Below are positions 19,501-27,891 of a DNA stretch of 64,000 nt, piece after piece. The position numbers were made by a program, and so were the translations under genes. The stretch covers positions 43,158 to 107,157 of the forward strand of contig NZ_RYFD01000009.1 in assembly GCF_004138135.1 (NCBI RefSeq), read 5' to 3'. Each line of letters begins with the position of its first letter. Within the stretch, counting starts at the first letter, position 1. Source of the DNA: Candidatus Oscillochloris fontis (GTDB taxonomy: Bacteria > Chloroflexota > Chloroflexia > Chloroflexales > Chloroflexaceae). The notes below the pieces were generated by a model. The model ran no database searches. It was not told where the DNA came from and saw only the letters and a program-made list of their open reading frames with translations.

Positions 19501-21937
19501 CGATGGGGCCGGTTCGCTCGCCTCACGGATTGTCTGGACTGCACCTGATAACGGGCAGTATTTCCTGCGGGTACGCCCCTTCTCGGCCTCTAATACCGGC
19601 AGCAATTCCGGCTATACCCTGCGCCTCTTTGCGTATGGCACTCCCGCCAATCCCGATAGTTATGAGTCTGATAACAGCGCCGGAACTGCACGAACCATCG
19701 GCAATGGCGCGGCTGGACAGCGCCATAACTTCCATAGCCAGGGCGATCAGGATTGGGTGGTCTTTACGGCAACACGCGGGGTATCGTATATTCTTGCGAC
19801 ATCCCAACTTGCCACCCGTGCCGATACGGTGCTGGAGTTGTTCGATAACAGCGGAACAACCCTCCTCGCCTTCAATGATGACACTGATGGCTACGCCTCA
19901 CGCATTGTCTGGGTCGCACCGAGTGATGGAACATATCGTGCGCGTGTGCGCCAATTCAACGCTAGTATCTTTGGGGCGAATACCGACTATACCTTGACTC
20001 TGATGGGCAGTAGTGATGCGTATGAGCCGGATAATGCGATCACACAGGCACGCTCAATCAGCGTGAATAGCGCCACCAACCAGATACATAACTTCCATGT
20101 CGCTGGTGATTATGACTGGGTCGGCTTCACAACTCAACCAGATACAACCTATACCATCGAGACCCTCAATCTGGGTGCATGTAGCGATACCGTGCTCGAT
20201 CTCTACAATTCCAGTGGAACCTTCCTGGCCAACAACGATGACTATAATGGCCTAGCCTCACGTGTTGTCTGGAATTCGAGTAGTAGTACAACCCTGTATG
20301 CACGGGTACGTCACTATTCCTCAACAAGTTCTGGCTCATGTTCATCCTATGAACTACGGGTAACGAGTATCAGCAGTACGACCATTGACACCTTCGAGCC
20401 TGATAATGCTATCACGACTGCTCGCTCGATACAGATCAATACGAGTGCGCAGAATCATAATTTCCACATCCCTGGCGATCAGGATTGGGGCTACTTCTAC
20501 CCAACAAGTGGTTGGATCTATATGATCGCAACCACGAATCTTGGGACATGTGGCGATACAACCCTCCAACTCATGGATCGCTATGGCAATTCGTTGGTCT
20601 ACAACGATGACTATGGCAGCTTGGCCTCACGGATTGTCTGGACGGCAACATCAAGCGATCCGCTCTTTGTGCGGGTCGCTCATTACTCAAGTTCCACATC
20701 CGGGAACTGTACGAGTTATGACCTCTCGGTGACGGGTACCGCAGGAATTCCGATTGATGCCTATGAACCCGATGATATGTCATCTCAAGCCCGCACTATC
20801 ATGATTGGATCGGGTGCTCAAACGCACAACTTCCATACTACTAGCGATGTTGATTGGGTCTATTTCGATGCAGTCGCTGGGACAACCTATACGCTATATA
20901 CGTCCAATCTGGGAAATAACGCCGATACGTACCTCTGGCTCTACAGTAGTAGTGGTACACTTCTGGCCTCCAATGATGATTACCTGACTTGGGCGTCACA
21001 GATCGTTTGGACAGCCCCCGCTACTGGGAGGTACTACGCAGCGGTCAATGCCTTTAACTCAACTGGCGGCACGCTGACTAGTACCTATGACCTTAGCGTG
21101 GTGGTGGGGACAATGATGGGGGTTGATGAGCCTGCGGCCCAAATCGTCACCAAGCCTGTTCAGTTCGCTACTGATAGCGATCTTCCCGTCGCTTCAGATG
21201 ATCAGTTGCGTCTGACTGAGATCGAAGTGAATGGTACGGTTGCAGTAGGATCTGAGTTCACGACCATTATCCATGCGACTGGTCAGGCTGATGAGTACAA
21301 GCTCTTGATTGGAGCTAAATCCAACTACCTGGAATTGGTGGAGATTCAGCCACTTAACCCGGATGGTCAGCCGATTAGCTTTAGCAGTAATCCTGATGGC
21401 CTCTCATGGGTTGCCCAGGGCAATGGATCCTATGATCTGGCGGTCTATACGGCATGGAGTAGCAGTGAGTCACATCCGCTGGTTGCACTCCGCTGGCGTG
21501 TATTGGCTCAACCAGAAGGGAAGAGCTTCGAGATGCCAGTCTCATTACTGGGACACGCATCTGATAACACACTCTGGCAGGGTGGTATGATCTCGCTCCA
21601 GGCAGGCGTGGATAGTACCTTGAAGATCGAGTCGTTCACCCCCACCCAGTTACTACTCACTGGGATCAATACCTTCAATATTCGGACTGCGGGGCTAGGC
21701 GGCGAGTTACCCAAGGTCTATCTGGTTGATGTAACAACCAGCGAGATGCAGTCGGTCGGTTCAGTCAGTTATGCGCCAGGATCGGATACGGATCTCATTG
21801 CAACGATAGATACCTCGATCAAGGCTGGGATCTATAAGGTTCGCATCCAAACCGCCGGTGGATTAAGTGCAGTCTCGGATGGTACGATAGAGATTGTAGA
21901 ACCCTACAATGTCTATCTACCACTGGTTGTTCGTTAA
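16565..21937 (+). CDS. Secreted M4 (thermolysin-like) metalloprotease with eight PPC repeats
   Basis: A 1,790-residue exported zinc endopeptidase. Residues 1-30 are a signal peptide (KPLLTLLIVMSFLFGY). Residues about 60-250 form the FTP/PepSY propeptide. The catalytic domain (about 260-525) has HEWTH at 353-357 and the third zinc ligand in NEAMSD at Glu377, the thermolysin spacing of 24. DNGGVHINSG carries the transition-state His. Eight tandem pre-peptidase C-terminal (PPC) beta-sandwich repeats follow, starting with D(A/T/S)(Y/F)E(x)D(N/D) near residues 528, 656, 777, 900, 1,028, 1,150, 1,275 and 1,398. A cohesin-like module (about 1,530-1,670) and an Ig-like module end in NVYLPLVVR. Most M4 proteases have zero to two such C-terminal modules. 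The tail motif resembles a C-terminal signal common in Chloroflexota secreted proteins (recalled pattern, unverified). A strong hairpin terminator follows. Confidence 0.95.
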   Translation: MKSIKPLLTLLIVMSFLFGYPDRRVPSIQAQEAAPPEVPQRIFQDELIAPHPSLGQSVAAQLDAQQGPVNPKDVALTFVNTTTMGELASIEDLGWKVVSSEPLDASLHVVRLGQVKGEIPVFSAGLTLQVEGDEVRSISGTYLTSIAADSKPSLSVEEAYKIAQEAVRLAAQREVQAATPEEDAESITAAIEAQWNKPTLTQSELVFFNPDLFALTPGPTALAYHLVLTTADESNSAIVIIDAETGKPWITYSNHQEGLNRAIYDGNNTTSGSSPCYRESGAVGTPSSDCVAAFVNTGDTYNYFFNTHGRDSFDNRGAQMVAIVRYGTMANAFWNGSYTAYGPGWAKRDIIAHEWTHGVTQYTANLAYLNQSGAINEAMSDIFAAMVDRDDWLIGEDANGGPIRSMANPTLYNQPDRVSNYVCTTQDNGGVHINSGIPNKLAYLMSDGGTFNGRTITAIGRNATERIFYRTLVGGLNQQASFNDLYNALLSAAAALYGTGSSQYNTTMLAAQAVELNQAIPCGGTVTADTFEVDNSSSQAKTILTDGTSHGPHNFHQNGDQDWLRFSAIAGTTYQIETFNLGTAADTMLTLYSSNATTVIAMNDDIASGNLASRITWQSTSSGTFYIRVNNFGNQGGANRTYSVRIIANTPQTPADAYETDNTRSTAKPITVGGASQTHNFHIRGDEDWVSFSASAGNTYVIETFNLGSTSDTVLELYNNAGTRLAYNDDSSGSFASRISWVTPSSGTYYARVFHYRNEAGVNTTYSLRVINTGVVGDAYEADNSQGSARPISVGATPQSHTFHIPGDQDWVYFDASANMAYDIRTLNLAASNDTVLELYSNLGTLISTNDDYSEFASRISINIYSAQRFYIKVRHYSPTAGNPSLIYDLQISVVPIVAPDSYESDNTTSQALVVVPGTSEAPVVQSRNFHASDDTDWVRFTAIAGNRYTFETALLDTRADTVLDLFVANATVPLVSNDDGAGSLASRIVWTAPDNGQYFLRVRPFSASNTGSNSGYTLRLFAYGTPANPDSYESDNSAGTARTIGNGAAGQRHNFHSQGDQDWVVFTATRGVSYILATSQLATRADTVLELFDNSGTTLLAFNDDTDGYASRIVWVAPSDGTYRARVRQFNASIFGANTDYTLTLMGSSDAYEPDNAITQARSISVNSATNQIHNFHVAGDYDWVGFTTQPDTTYTIETLNLGACSDTVLDLYNSSGTFLANNDDYNGLASRVVWNSSSSTTLYARVRHYSSTSSGSCSSYELRVTSISSTTIDTFEPDNAITTARSIQINTSAQNHNFHIPGDQDWGYFYPTSGWIYMIATTNLGTCGDTTLQLMDRYGNSLVYNDDYGSLASRIVWTATSSDPLFVRVAHYSSSTSGNCTSYDLSVTGTAGIPIDAYEPDDMSSQARTIMIGSGAQTHNFHTTSDVDWVYFDAVAGTTYTLYTSNLGNNADTYLWLYSSSGTLLASNDDYLTWASQIVWTAPATGRYYAAVNAFNSTGGTLTSTYDLSVVVGTMMGVDEPAAQIVTKPVQFATDSDLPVASDDQLRLTEIEVNGTVAVGSEFTTIIHATGQADEYKLLIGAKSNYLELVEIQPLNPDGQPISFSSNPDGLSWVAQGNGSYDLAVYTAWSSSESHPLVALRWRVLAQPEGKSFEMPVSLLGHASDNTLWQGGMISLQAGVDSTLKIESFTPTQLLLTGINTFNIRTAGLGGELPKVYLVDVTTSEMQSVGSVSYAPGSDTDLIATIDTSIKAGIYKVRIQTAGGLSAVSDGTIEIVEPYNVYLPLVVR

Positions 21938-21943
21938 CTTTGA

Positions 21944-21973
21944 GAAGGGGGAGCAGGAACCTGCTCCCCCTTC
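21944..21973 (+). terminator. Terminator after the protease gene
   Basis: GAAGGGGGAGCAGG pairs perfectly with CCTGCTCCCCCTTC across a tiny loop. The following T-run is weak (TTCTTCG). Confidence 0.75.
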
Positions 21974-21990
21974 TTCGTACCCGCCTGCGG

Positions 21991-21996
21991 TATAAT
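21991..21996 (+). promoter_or_regulatory. Candidate -10 for the acyl-CoA dehydrogenase gene
   Basis: A perfect TATAAT lies 43 bases before the ATG at 22,039. No convincing -35 is seen at 16-18 bp. Confidence 0.4.
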
Positions 21997-22038
21997 GCCC
22001 ACATCCGAATACAAGCGCTACAAAGGAGTATCTGCGCA

Positions 22039-23292
22039 ATGCTCGATCTAACTGCCGGGTACGGCATGTTCCTCAGCGACGAACACGAAATGCTACGCCG
22101 CACGGTGCGTGATTTTGCTGAACGTGAAGTGGCTCCGCATATTCGTACCTGGGATCGGAGTGGCGGCGAACATACCGAGGGGCCAGAGGATCGCCCGCAT
22201 ATTCGCCCCATCCTCAAGCGTATGGGCGAGTTGGGTCTGCTGGGGATCTGTATCCCCCAGAAGTATGGCGGCGCAGGCATGGATTACCTCGCCCTCGCGG
22301 TGGTGTGTGAGGAGCTAGAACGGGTAGATAGCTTCCTGCGCGTGGTGATCAGCGTTCATACCGGCCTCAATTCGCTCTCGCTCTTCCAGTGGGGTAGCGC
22401 GGAGCAGAAACAGCGCTACCTCATTCCCCAGGCCAAGGGCGAACTACTCGCCGGGTACTGCCTCACCGAACCCAACTCTGGCACCGATGCCGTCGCCATG
22501 CAGGCCACCGCCCGCCGCGATGGCGATGACTACATCCTCAATGGCGAGAAGATCTGGATCAGCCTCGCCGATATTGCCGACACCTTCCTCGTGATTGCCA
22601 AGACCGACCCCACCAAGGGCGCACGCGGCATCTCGGCCTTTATTGTCGAGCGCACCATGCCGGGGGTCGCCTCCTACCCGCTGCACGGCAAACTCGGCAT
22701 GCGTGCGGGCAATACCGGCGGCTTGGTCTTGCAGGATGTGCGCGTACCCCTCGCCAACCGCCTAGGTGAAGAGGGCGAGGGATTCAAGATCGCCATGGCC
22801 GCACTCGACAACGGTCGCTACACCGTCGCCGCCGGAGCCACCGGGCTGATCCAGGCCAGCCTCGAAGCCAGCCTGAAGTATGCCGAAGAGCGCCACAGCT
22901 TCGGTGGCCCCATCGCCGATCATCAACTAGTGAAGCGTATGATCAGCCACATGGTGCGCAAACTTGACACCTCGCGCCTGCTGGTCTACCGCGCCGGTTG
23001 GATGAAGAACCAGGGCCAGCGCAACACCCGCGAGACCACCCTGGCCAAGTGGCATGCGACAGTGAGTAGCTTCGAGTGCGCCGACGACGCCATCCAGATT
23101 CACGGAGCCTACGGCTACTCGGATGAGTACCCGGTGGAGCGCTACCTGCGCAATGCACGCGGCGGCATCATCTATGAGGGCACCCGCGAGCTACAGGAAC
23201 TCTTGCAGGCCGATTTTGCCCTGGGGCGACGTATCAGTCCGCCGCTGCGCTGCGAGTTGCCGGCTTATGATCCCACCGAGTGGGGTGCATAG
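22039..23292 (+). CDS. Acyl-CoA dehydrogenase
   Basis: An FAD enzyme of 417 residues catalysing alpha,beta-dehydrogenation of an acyl-CoA and passing electrons to ETF, whose genes follow 200 bp downstream. Landmarks are the N-terminal helical domain, the YCLTEPNSGTDA FAD/substrate segment, GEKIWIS, RHSFGGPIADHQ, QIHGAYGYSDEYPVERYLRNAR and the C-terminal IIYEGTRELQ with the catalytic Glu. The start at 22,039 is set by AAAGGAG 10 nt upstream; in-frame upstream codons overlap the terminator and promoter. Substrate chain length cannot be read from sequence, but the arrangement is compatible with short-chain, branched-chain or glutaryl-type members. Confidence 0.94.
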   Translation: MLDLTAGYGMFLSDEHEMLRRTVRDFAEREVAPHIRTWDRSGGEHTEGPEDRPHIRPILKRMGELGLLGICIPQKYGGAGMDYLALAVVCEELERVDSFLRVVISVHTGLNSLSLFQWGSAEQKQRYLIPQAKGELLAGYCLTEPNSGTDAVAMQATARRDGDDYILNGEKIWISLADIADTFLVIAKTDPTKGARGISAFIVERTMPGVASYPLHGKLGMRAGNTGGLVLQDVRVPLANRLGEEGEGFKIAMAALDNGRYTVAAGATGLIQASLEASLKYAEERHSFGGPIADHQLVKRMISHMVRKLDTSRLLVYRAGWMKNQGQRNTRETTLAKWHATVSSFECADDAIQIHGAYGYSDEYPVERYLRNARGGIIYEGTRELQELLQADFALGRRISPPLRCELPAYDPTEWGA

Positions 23293-23410
23293 CGTCTTGG
23301 GGCGTAGCCCCAAACCCTATTTTTTTGTGTTTTTTGGCGGCTTCGCCGCCAAAAAACACAAAAAAAGATCTTCGGGGGCGGTGTAGCCACCCCAAACCCC
23401 CACCGAATGT
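23293..23410. repeat. Palindromic repeat element, copy A
   Basis: Three hairpins in a row: CTTGGGGC-GTA-GCCCCAA near 23,297-23,314, the long hairpin 23,320-23,366, and GGGGCGG..CCACCCC near 23,375-23,394. The long hairpin has a 22-bp perfect stem with the core GGCGGC-TTC-GCCGCC and outer arm TTTTTTTGTGTTTTTT. It ends in a run of A on the top strand, so it could act as a terminator on either strand. See copies at 27,892, 33,771, 57,210, 60,603 and 63,366. Confidence 0.9.
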
Positions 23411-23446
23411 AGTGAAGGACAACATACCCTCCCTTCAGACAAAAAA

Positions 23447-23455
23447 TGATATAAT
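23447..23455 (+). promoter_or_regulatory. Extended -10 promoter for etfBA
   Basis: TGA-TATAAT, a textbook extended -10, lies 41 bases upstream of the etfB start and just after the repeat element. No matching -35 is seen. Confidence 0.55.
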
Positions 23456-23495
23456 GCACCGCGTCGGAGCAGGAGCAATCTAAGGAGATCACAGA

Positions 23496-24278
23496 ATGCA
23501 CATCGTTGTGTGTATGAAGCAGGTTCCCCGTGACAACTCGGTCAAGCTCAATGCTGACCTGAGCATCAATGCGGACGGCATCGAGAAGATTATCAACCTC
23601 TTTGATGAATATGCCGTCGAAGAGGGCATCACCTGGAACGAGAAGCATGGTGGGAAGTTGACGGTGCTCTCACTGGGCAACGCCGGCTGGACAGAACAGA
23701 TCCGTCGCGCCCTGGCGATGGGGGCCACCGATTCGCTGCTGCTCAGTGATCCGGCCTTCACCAATACCGATACGCTGGGTGCTGCGCGTGCCGTCGCTGC
23801 GGCGATTACCAAACTGGGCGATGTCGATCTCGTCATCACCGGGCGCAACAGCACCGATGATGAGAGCGGTGCCTTCGCCCCGGCGCTCGCCCGTCACCTC
23901 GGCTGGCCCCAGATCACCTATGTGGGGAAAATCCAAGATGTTGACCCGGCGGCCAAGTCCATCACTGCCGAGCGCAACCTAGAGACGGTGATCGAGACCG
24001 TGCAAAGCCCGCTACCCGCCGTCGTGAGTGTGATCAAGGATATTAACAGCCCGCGTTACCCCTCCCTCTTGAAGATCAAGCGCGTCGCCAAGATCGAGCC
24101 GCCCGTCTGGAGCGCCGCTGATCTGGGCCTCAGCGCTGCCGATCTCGCCCCGACTGCCGCCCTGAGCGCCCGCACCCCCGCCCCCGCTCGCCCCAATGGC
24201 GAGATGATTACCGGGGCCGATGCTGCCGCCAAGGTTGCCGCGCTGGTCAATAAGCTCCTGGAGAACCAGGTTATTTAG
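23496..24278 (+). CDS. etfB: Electron transfer flavoprotein beta subunit
   Basis: A 260-residue EtfB, the AMP-binding subunit of the ETF heterodimer that accepts electrons from acyl-CoA dehydrogenases. It begins MHIVVCMKQVPRDNSVKL, has the LSLGNAGW..RRALAMGATDSLLL stretch, the TGRNSTDDESGAFAPALARHLGWPQ signature and the DINSPRYPSLLKIKRVAK loop. AAGGAGA lies upstream of the ATG. It is followed by etfA after 30 bp with its own ribosome-binding site, so they are co-transcribed. The upstream acyl-CoA dehydrogenase is a likely partner. Confidence 0.96.
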   Translation: MHIVVCMKQVPRDNSVKLNADLSINADGIEKIINLFDEYAVEEGITWNEKHGGKLTVLSLGNAGWTEQIRRALAMGATDSLLLSDPAFTNTDTLGAARAVAAAITKLGDVDLVITGRNSTDDESGAFAPALARHLGWPQITYVGKIQDVDPAAKSITAERNLETVIETVQSPLPAVVSVIKDINSPRYPSLLKIKRVAKIEPPVWSAADLGLSAADLAPTAALSARTPAPARPNGEMITGADAAAKVAALVNKLLENQVI

Positions 24279-24308
24279 GACGCTGCGTGCGATCCAAGGG
24301 AGGATAGA

Positions 24309-25289
24309 ATGTCAGGCGTACTCGTATGTGTCGAGCAGGTAGGCGGCAAGATTGCCGCGATTACCCGTGAGTTACTCGGTAAGGGAAAGAGCCTCGCCGA
24401 TGCCCTGGGTGGCCCCCTCGCTGCGGTGGTGGTCGGTGGCGATACCGGTGATCTGGCGGCGCAGGCCGTCGCCCTGGGTGCCGATACGGTCTATGTCGTC
24501 AGTGATGCGTCCCTGGCCAGTTACACCACCGATGGCTATGTCGCAGCGGCGAAAGCCGTCGCCGCACAGGCTCAGCCCGCAGTGGTACTGGCCGGTGCCA
24601 GCTTCCAGATGCGCGACTTCGGTGCCGCCCTGGCTACCGATCTAAACGCGGGCCTCGCGGTTGATGCCACCGATATTACGGTTTCCGGTGGTCAGATCAG
24701 CGCCGTGCGCCCCTCGCACGGTGGTAATGTGATCAACACCCTCGCCTTCGCCGCCGGACGCCCGGTGGTGGTGCTGGCGCGCAAGCAGAGCTTCCCCGAA
24801 GCTGCCGAGCAAGCTGGGCGCAGCGGCAACATCCAGAATGTCGCCATGCCCGCCACCAGCATCCGCACCAAGGTGGTGAGTGTGGCCCCCAAGAGCGGCG
24901 CGGTCAACCTCGCCGACGCCACGATCATCGTCAGCGGCGGGCGCGGCCTGGGCAACAAGGACAACTACTTCAAGCTCATTCCGCCCCTCGCCGAAGCGCT
25001 CGGTGCCGCCTATGGTGCCTCGCGTGCCGTGGTTGATGATCACTGGGTGCCCTACGAGCATCAGGTCGGCCAGACGGGCAAGACGGTTAGCCCGAAGCTC
25101 TATGTAGCCTGCGGGATTAGCGGGGCCATTCAGCACCTCGCCGGGATGCGCACCTCGCGCTCGATTGTGGCGATCAACAAAGATCCCGACGCCCCGATCT
25201 TCCGCGTTGCCACGTATGGCCTCGTTGGGGACGTGAATGAGGTGTTGCCGTTGCTGACCGAGCAGCTCAAGGCGCGCCTGGGGCGGTAG
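24309..25289 (+). CDS. etfA: Electron transfer flavoprotein alpha subunit
   Basis: A 326-residue EtfA carrying the FAD. The N-terminal domain (1-190) has the family's Rossmann-like fold. The C-terminal FAD domain shows IIVSGGRGLGNKDNY, the YEHQVGQTGKTVSPKLYVACG block and GISGAIQHLAGMRTS. GGGAGGA precedes the ATG. It delivers electrons onward, usually to ETF:quinone oxidoreductase, which is not in the window. Imperfect palindromic tandem repeats begin about 17 bp after the stop. Confidence 0.96.
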   Translation: MSGVLVCVEQVGGKIAAITRELLGKGKSLADALGGPLAAVVVGGDTGDLAAQAVALGADTVYVVSDASLASYTTDGYVAAAKAVAAQAQPAVVLAGASFQMRDFGAALATDLNAGLAVDATDITVSGGQISAVRPSHGGNVINTLAFAAGRPVVVLARKQSFPEAAEQAGRSGNIQNVAMPATSIRTKVVSVAPKSGAVNLADATIIVSGGRGLGNKDNYFKLIPPLAEALGAAYGASRAVVDDHWVPYEHQVGQTGKTVSPKLYVACGISGAIQHLAGMRTSRSIVAINKDPDAPIFRVATYGLVGDVNEVLPLLTEQLKARLGR

Positions 25290-25305
25290 ATCTGCCCCGT
25301 TCTTT

Positions 25306-25558
25306 TCACCGCAAAGGACGCAGAGGGGCGCAGAGGATCGGATAAAACACCATCCTCTGCGCCCCTCCGCGTCCTCGGCGGTTAAACCTCGACCTCTGCG
25401 CCCCTCCGCGTCCTTTGCGGTTATATACCATCTACCACCGAGGAGACGACAGAAAAAGAATCCTCTGCGCCCCTCCGCGTCCTCGGCGGTTATATACCAT
25501 CTACCACCGAGGAGACGACAGAAAAAGAATCCTCTGCGCCCCTCCGCGTCCTCGGCGG
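25306..25558. repeat. ACCGC-GAGG repeat cluster with 69-bp tandem units
   Basis: The cluster opens with an inverted pair: ACCGCAAAGGACGCAGAGG.. near 25,308 and its near-complement ..CCTCCGCGTCCTCGGCGGT near 25,352-25,382. It continues with a unit that recurs exactly every 69 bp (starts 25,421 and 25,490, each opening TTATATACCATCTACCACCG). The tandem ends exactly at the stop codon of the glycosyltransferase gene. The motif is shared with the insertion at 11,436-11,697. No coding function is seen. Confidence 0.9.
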
Positions 25559-26812
25559 TTAACCCCCATACACCCCCTCCAAACGCGGGATGATCGCCTG
25601 CCAATCATACTGCGAGACCACATGCGCCCGCCCCGCCGCCCCCAACCTGCGCCCCAACTCCCGATCTGCGATCAGGCGTAGCGTGGCCGCCGCGAACGCC
25701 GCCGGGGTTGCCCCCAACAACAGGTGTTTCCCATCCTCTAGCCCGATGATGCCCTCGGCCCCCATCGGCGTACTCACCACCGGCGCAGCCAGTGCGAGCG
25801 CCTCCAACAGCTTGAGCCGCGAGCCACCCCCGATGCGCATCGGTACCACGTAGGCCGCCGCCGCCCCAATGGAGGGCCGCACGTCATCCACTTCACCCAC
25901 CACCACCACCGCGTCGCCATCGTGCAGCGCCCGCACCGCCGGCCCCGCCGCCCGCCCCACCACCACAAAACGCGCCGCTGGTTGCACGGCCCGAATGCGC
26001 GGGAGTACCTGCTGCACAAACCAGACCAGCGCGTCAATGTTGGGCCGGTAATCCAGCGTGGCCGTAAAGACCAGATCGCTTCCCCCCTCGCCTGTTCGCG
26101 CAGCGAACGGGCGAGGGAGGCCAGGGGGGGGAGGGTCATGCGGCGCAAAGTAACTCGTGTCCACCCCGTTGGGGATGACGTGCAGACTCGCCTGCGGTGC
26201 CAGCCGCGCCAGCGCCGCCTGATCCTCCGCCGACACCACCAACACCCGGTCATAGTCGCGCACCACGCGCCGCTCGTAGGCCACCAGTTTACGCCACTGC
26301 ACCAGCGAGTAGACTCCGCCCAGCAACGCCCGTGGCGTGCCCGCCACACCGCGCCGTAGGTCACTCAGCGCCGCCCGCCGCTGCAACAGGTACTCGGCAT
26401 TAAACTGATCCAGGCTGATCAGCGGCACCCCGAATTGGCGCGCCAACAGACCATAATCGGCCATCTCCAGGCTGGCCGCGTGAACCAGATCGAAACGCTC
26501 GGCGGCCAACAACCGACTCAGCGCCTCGCGGTAGGCCGGGGCGGCGTTGCGCAACGCCAGATCGGGCAGTCGGCTGGTAAGCGTCGCCCTAGCGCGCTGC
26601 GCGAGGCTGCGCGGCGGCGGTCCGATCACCGTTGCGAGGCGGCAATGCGCCCGCATGGGGGCCAGCGCCACCACCGCCGCCGCGTCGGAGGCAAAACTGA
26701 GACACGTGATGTCATGATGCTGAGCCAAGCCCCGCAGCAGGTTCCAGATACGCAACGCCCCGCCACCCCGTGGCGGATAGGCCGGGTAGGGCGAGAGAAA
26801 GAGGATCTTCAT
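25559..26812 (-). CDS. Glycosyltransferase family 4-like protein
   Basis: A 417-residue GT-B enzyme. The N-terminal acceptor domain opens MKILFLSPYPAYPPRGGGALR with the Gly-rich loop. The donor domain has FTATLDYRPNIDAL and the nucleotide-sugar motif GGGSRLKLLEALALAAPVVSTPMGAEGI with the E-x7-E-like arrangement. It transfers a sugar from a nucleotide donor to an unknown acceptor, plausibly in exopolysaccharide or cell-surface glycan synthesis. It follows the C39-like peptidase gene by 9 bp on the same strand, so the two are probably co-transcribed. Confidence 0.9.
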   Translation of the reverse strand: MKILFLSPYPAYPPRGGGALRIWNLLRGLAQHHDITCLSFASDAAAVVALAPMRAHCRLATVIGPPPRSLAQRARATLTSRLPDLALRNAAPAYREALSRLLAAERFDLVHAASLEMADYGLLARQFGVPLISLDQFNAEYLLQRRAALSDLRRGVAGTPRALLGGVYSLVQWRKLVAYERRVVRDYDRVLVVSAEDQAALARLAPQASLHVIPNGVDTSYFAPHDPPPPGLPRPFAARTGEGGSDLVFTATLDYRPNIDALVWFVQQVLPRIRAVQPAARFVVVGRAAGPAVRALHDGDAVVVVGEVDDVRPSIGAAAAYVVPMRIGGGSRLKLLEALALAAPVVSTPMGAEGIIGLEDGKHLLLGATPAAFAAATLRLIADRELGRRLGAAGRAHVVSQYDWQAIIPRLEGVYGG

Positions 26813-26821
26813 ACGGCACTT

Positions 26822-27877
26822 TCAAAACCAAGCATCATCCGCGCCAGGGGCAGGTCGGGGATGATCGGGCGGATAGACCAGATAGACTGCTCCCGCCGAG
26901 TTGTTCTGCCAACAGGCCACAAACTGATCCGCTGGGTAGCGCCAGATGCTCTGCGCCATATCCCGGCTGGCCGGTTCTGCCACCGTGACCGCATCAGCAT
27001 CCACGCCGATCAGCAGCGTGAGATGCCCGGCAGTCGCTCCCACCGCTCCTTCAAGCTCACCCTCCCGCCACGCAACGCTACAGACCACCGGAACCCCCGC
27101 CTGTACCCAGCGCGCCACTTGGTTCAGGCTGTGCAGTCGGGTGACATAGGCAAACAGCCCCAGGCTGGCCGCATAGGCGGTGTTGAAGACCCAGTTGCCG
27201 GTGCCCTCCCAGGCCGGATCATAGATCATCGGCACAAGCAGATCGGGTACACACGCAGGGGTGGTGAAGGCGGCCAAGCGCGGATCATCCAGGTGTGTGC
27301 GCCAATAGGCCAGACACATCCCCAGCGCCGTTGGGCTACACCAGCCCTCACCGTCGGGGAAACTGAGATACTGCGAGATGAGCAGCGGCATGGCGAGGGG
27401 CGACGGCCACACCTCCGGGGCCGGTGCTGCCGCCGCTGCGTCGCTGTTACAACTCACACACAAGGTCAGCAGATCGAGGTGCGGCAGCGCAACACCCGTC
27501 GGCGCACACAGCAATACCCGCACCTGGAGCGCATCAGCGGGAATGTTGAGCAAGAGCGTATCGGTCGCTATACACCCGATCTCATCCTGCTGGCTAGCAA
27601 AACTAGTCCGGCGGCTCGCTTCGGGTGCGGCATCCCAAGTGGCCACCCGATAGAACTTCGACCAGCCCTGCACCGTATGGGCGCGAAGCTGAATTTCGAT
27701 CCAACTCCCAGTGGGTGTCGTGGCCCCCCAAGATGGAACGACCTCAGTCACCGCCGCAAGCGCCTCAACCGGCCCCAGCAAGGCTTGCTGGCACGCCGGG
27801 TCATCACCAGCCAGCACCGCTTCATGCTGCCAGGTAGCCATTTGGGGAACCGTATAGGCGATCAGGCAATGGTTCAT
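26822..27877 (-). CDS. C39-like cysteine peptidase family protein
   Basis: A 351-residue protein. Residues 1-145 form an N-terminal beta-rich domain of unknown role. Residues about 165-340 match the peptidase C39-like fold: GEGWCSPTALGMCLAYW supplies Cys180, ATAGHLTLLIGVD supplies His285, followed by EPAS. No signal peptide is evident. I chose the ATG at 27,877; upstream in-frame codons simply translate the palindromic repeat in the leader. The ribosome-binding site is weak (AAAGAA). A perfect 21-bp hairpin (27,892-27,936) sits only 14 nt upstream of the start and would be part of the mRNA leader if transcription begins before it. Substrate unknown. Confidence 0.8.
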   Translation of the reverse strand: MNHCLIAYTVPQMATWQHEAVLAGDDPACQQALLGPVEALAAVTEVVPSWGATTPTGSWIEIQLRAHTVQGWSKFYRVATWDAAPEASRRTSFASQQDEIGCIATDTLLLNIPADALQVRVLLCAPTGVALPHLDLLTLCVSCNSDAAAAAPAPEVWPSPLAMPLLISQYLSFPDGEGWCSPTALGMCLAYWRTHLDDPRLAAFTTPACVPDLLVPMIYDPAWEGTGNWVFNTAYAASLGLFAYVTRLHSLNQVARWVQAGVPVVCSVAWREGELEGAVGATAGHLTLLIGVDADAVTVAEPASRDMAQSIWRYPADQFVACWQNNSAGAVYLVYPPDHPRPAPGADDAWF

Positions 27878-27891
27878 GGTTCTTTTTGTGG

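Noticed and set aside
24642..25604. A 320-codon leftward frame over etfA and the repeat cluster
   Set aside because: It is antisense to the strongly supported etfA and contains repeated TAEDAEGRRG derived from the 69-bp repeat.
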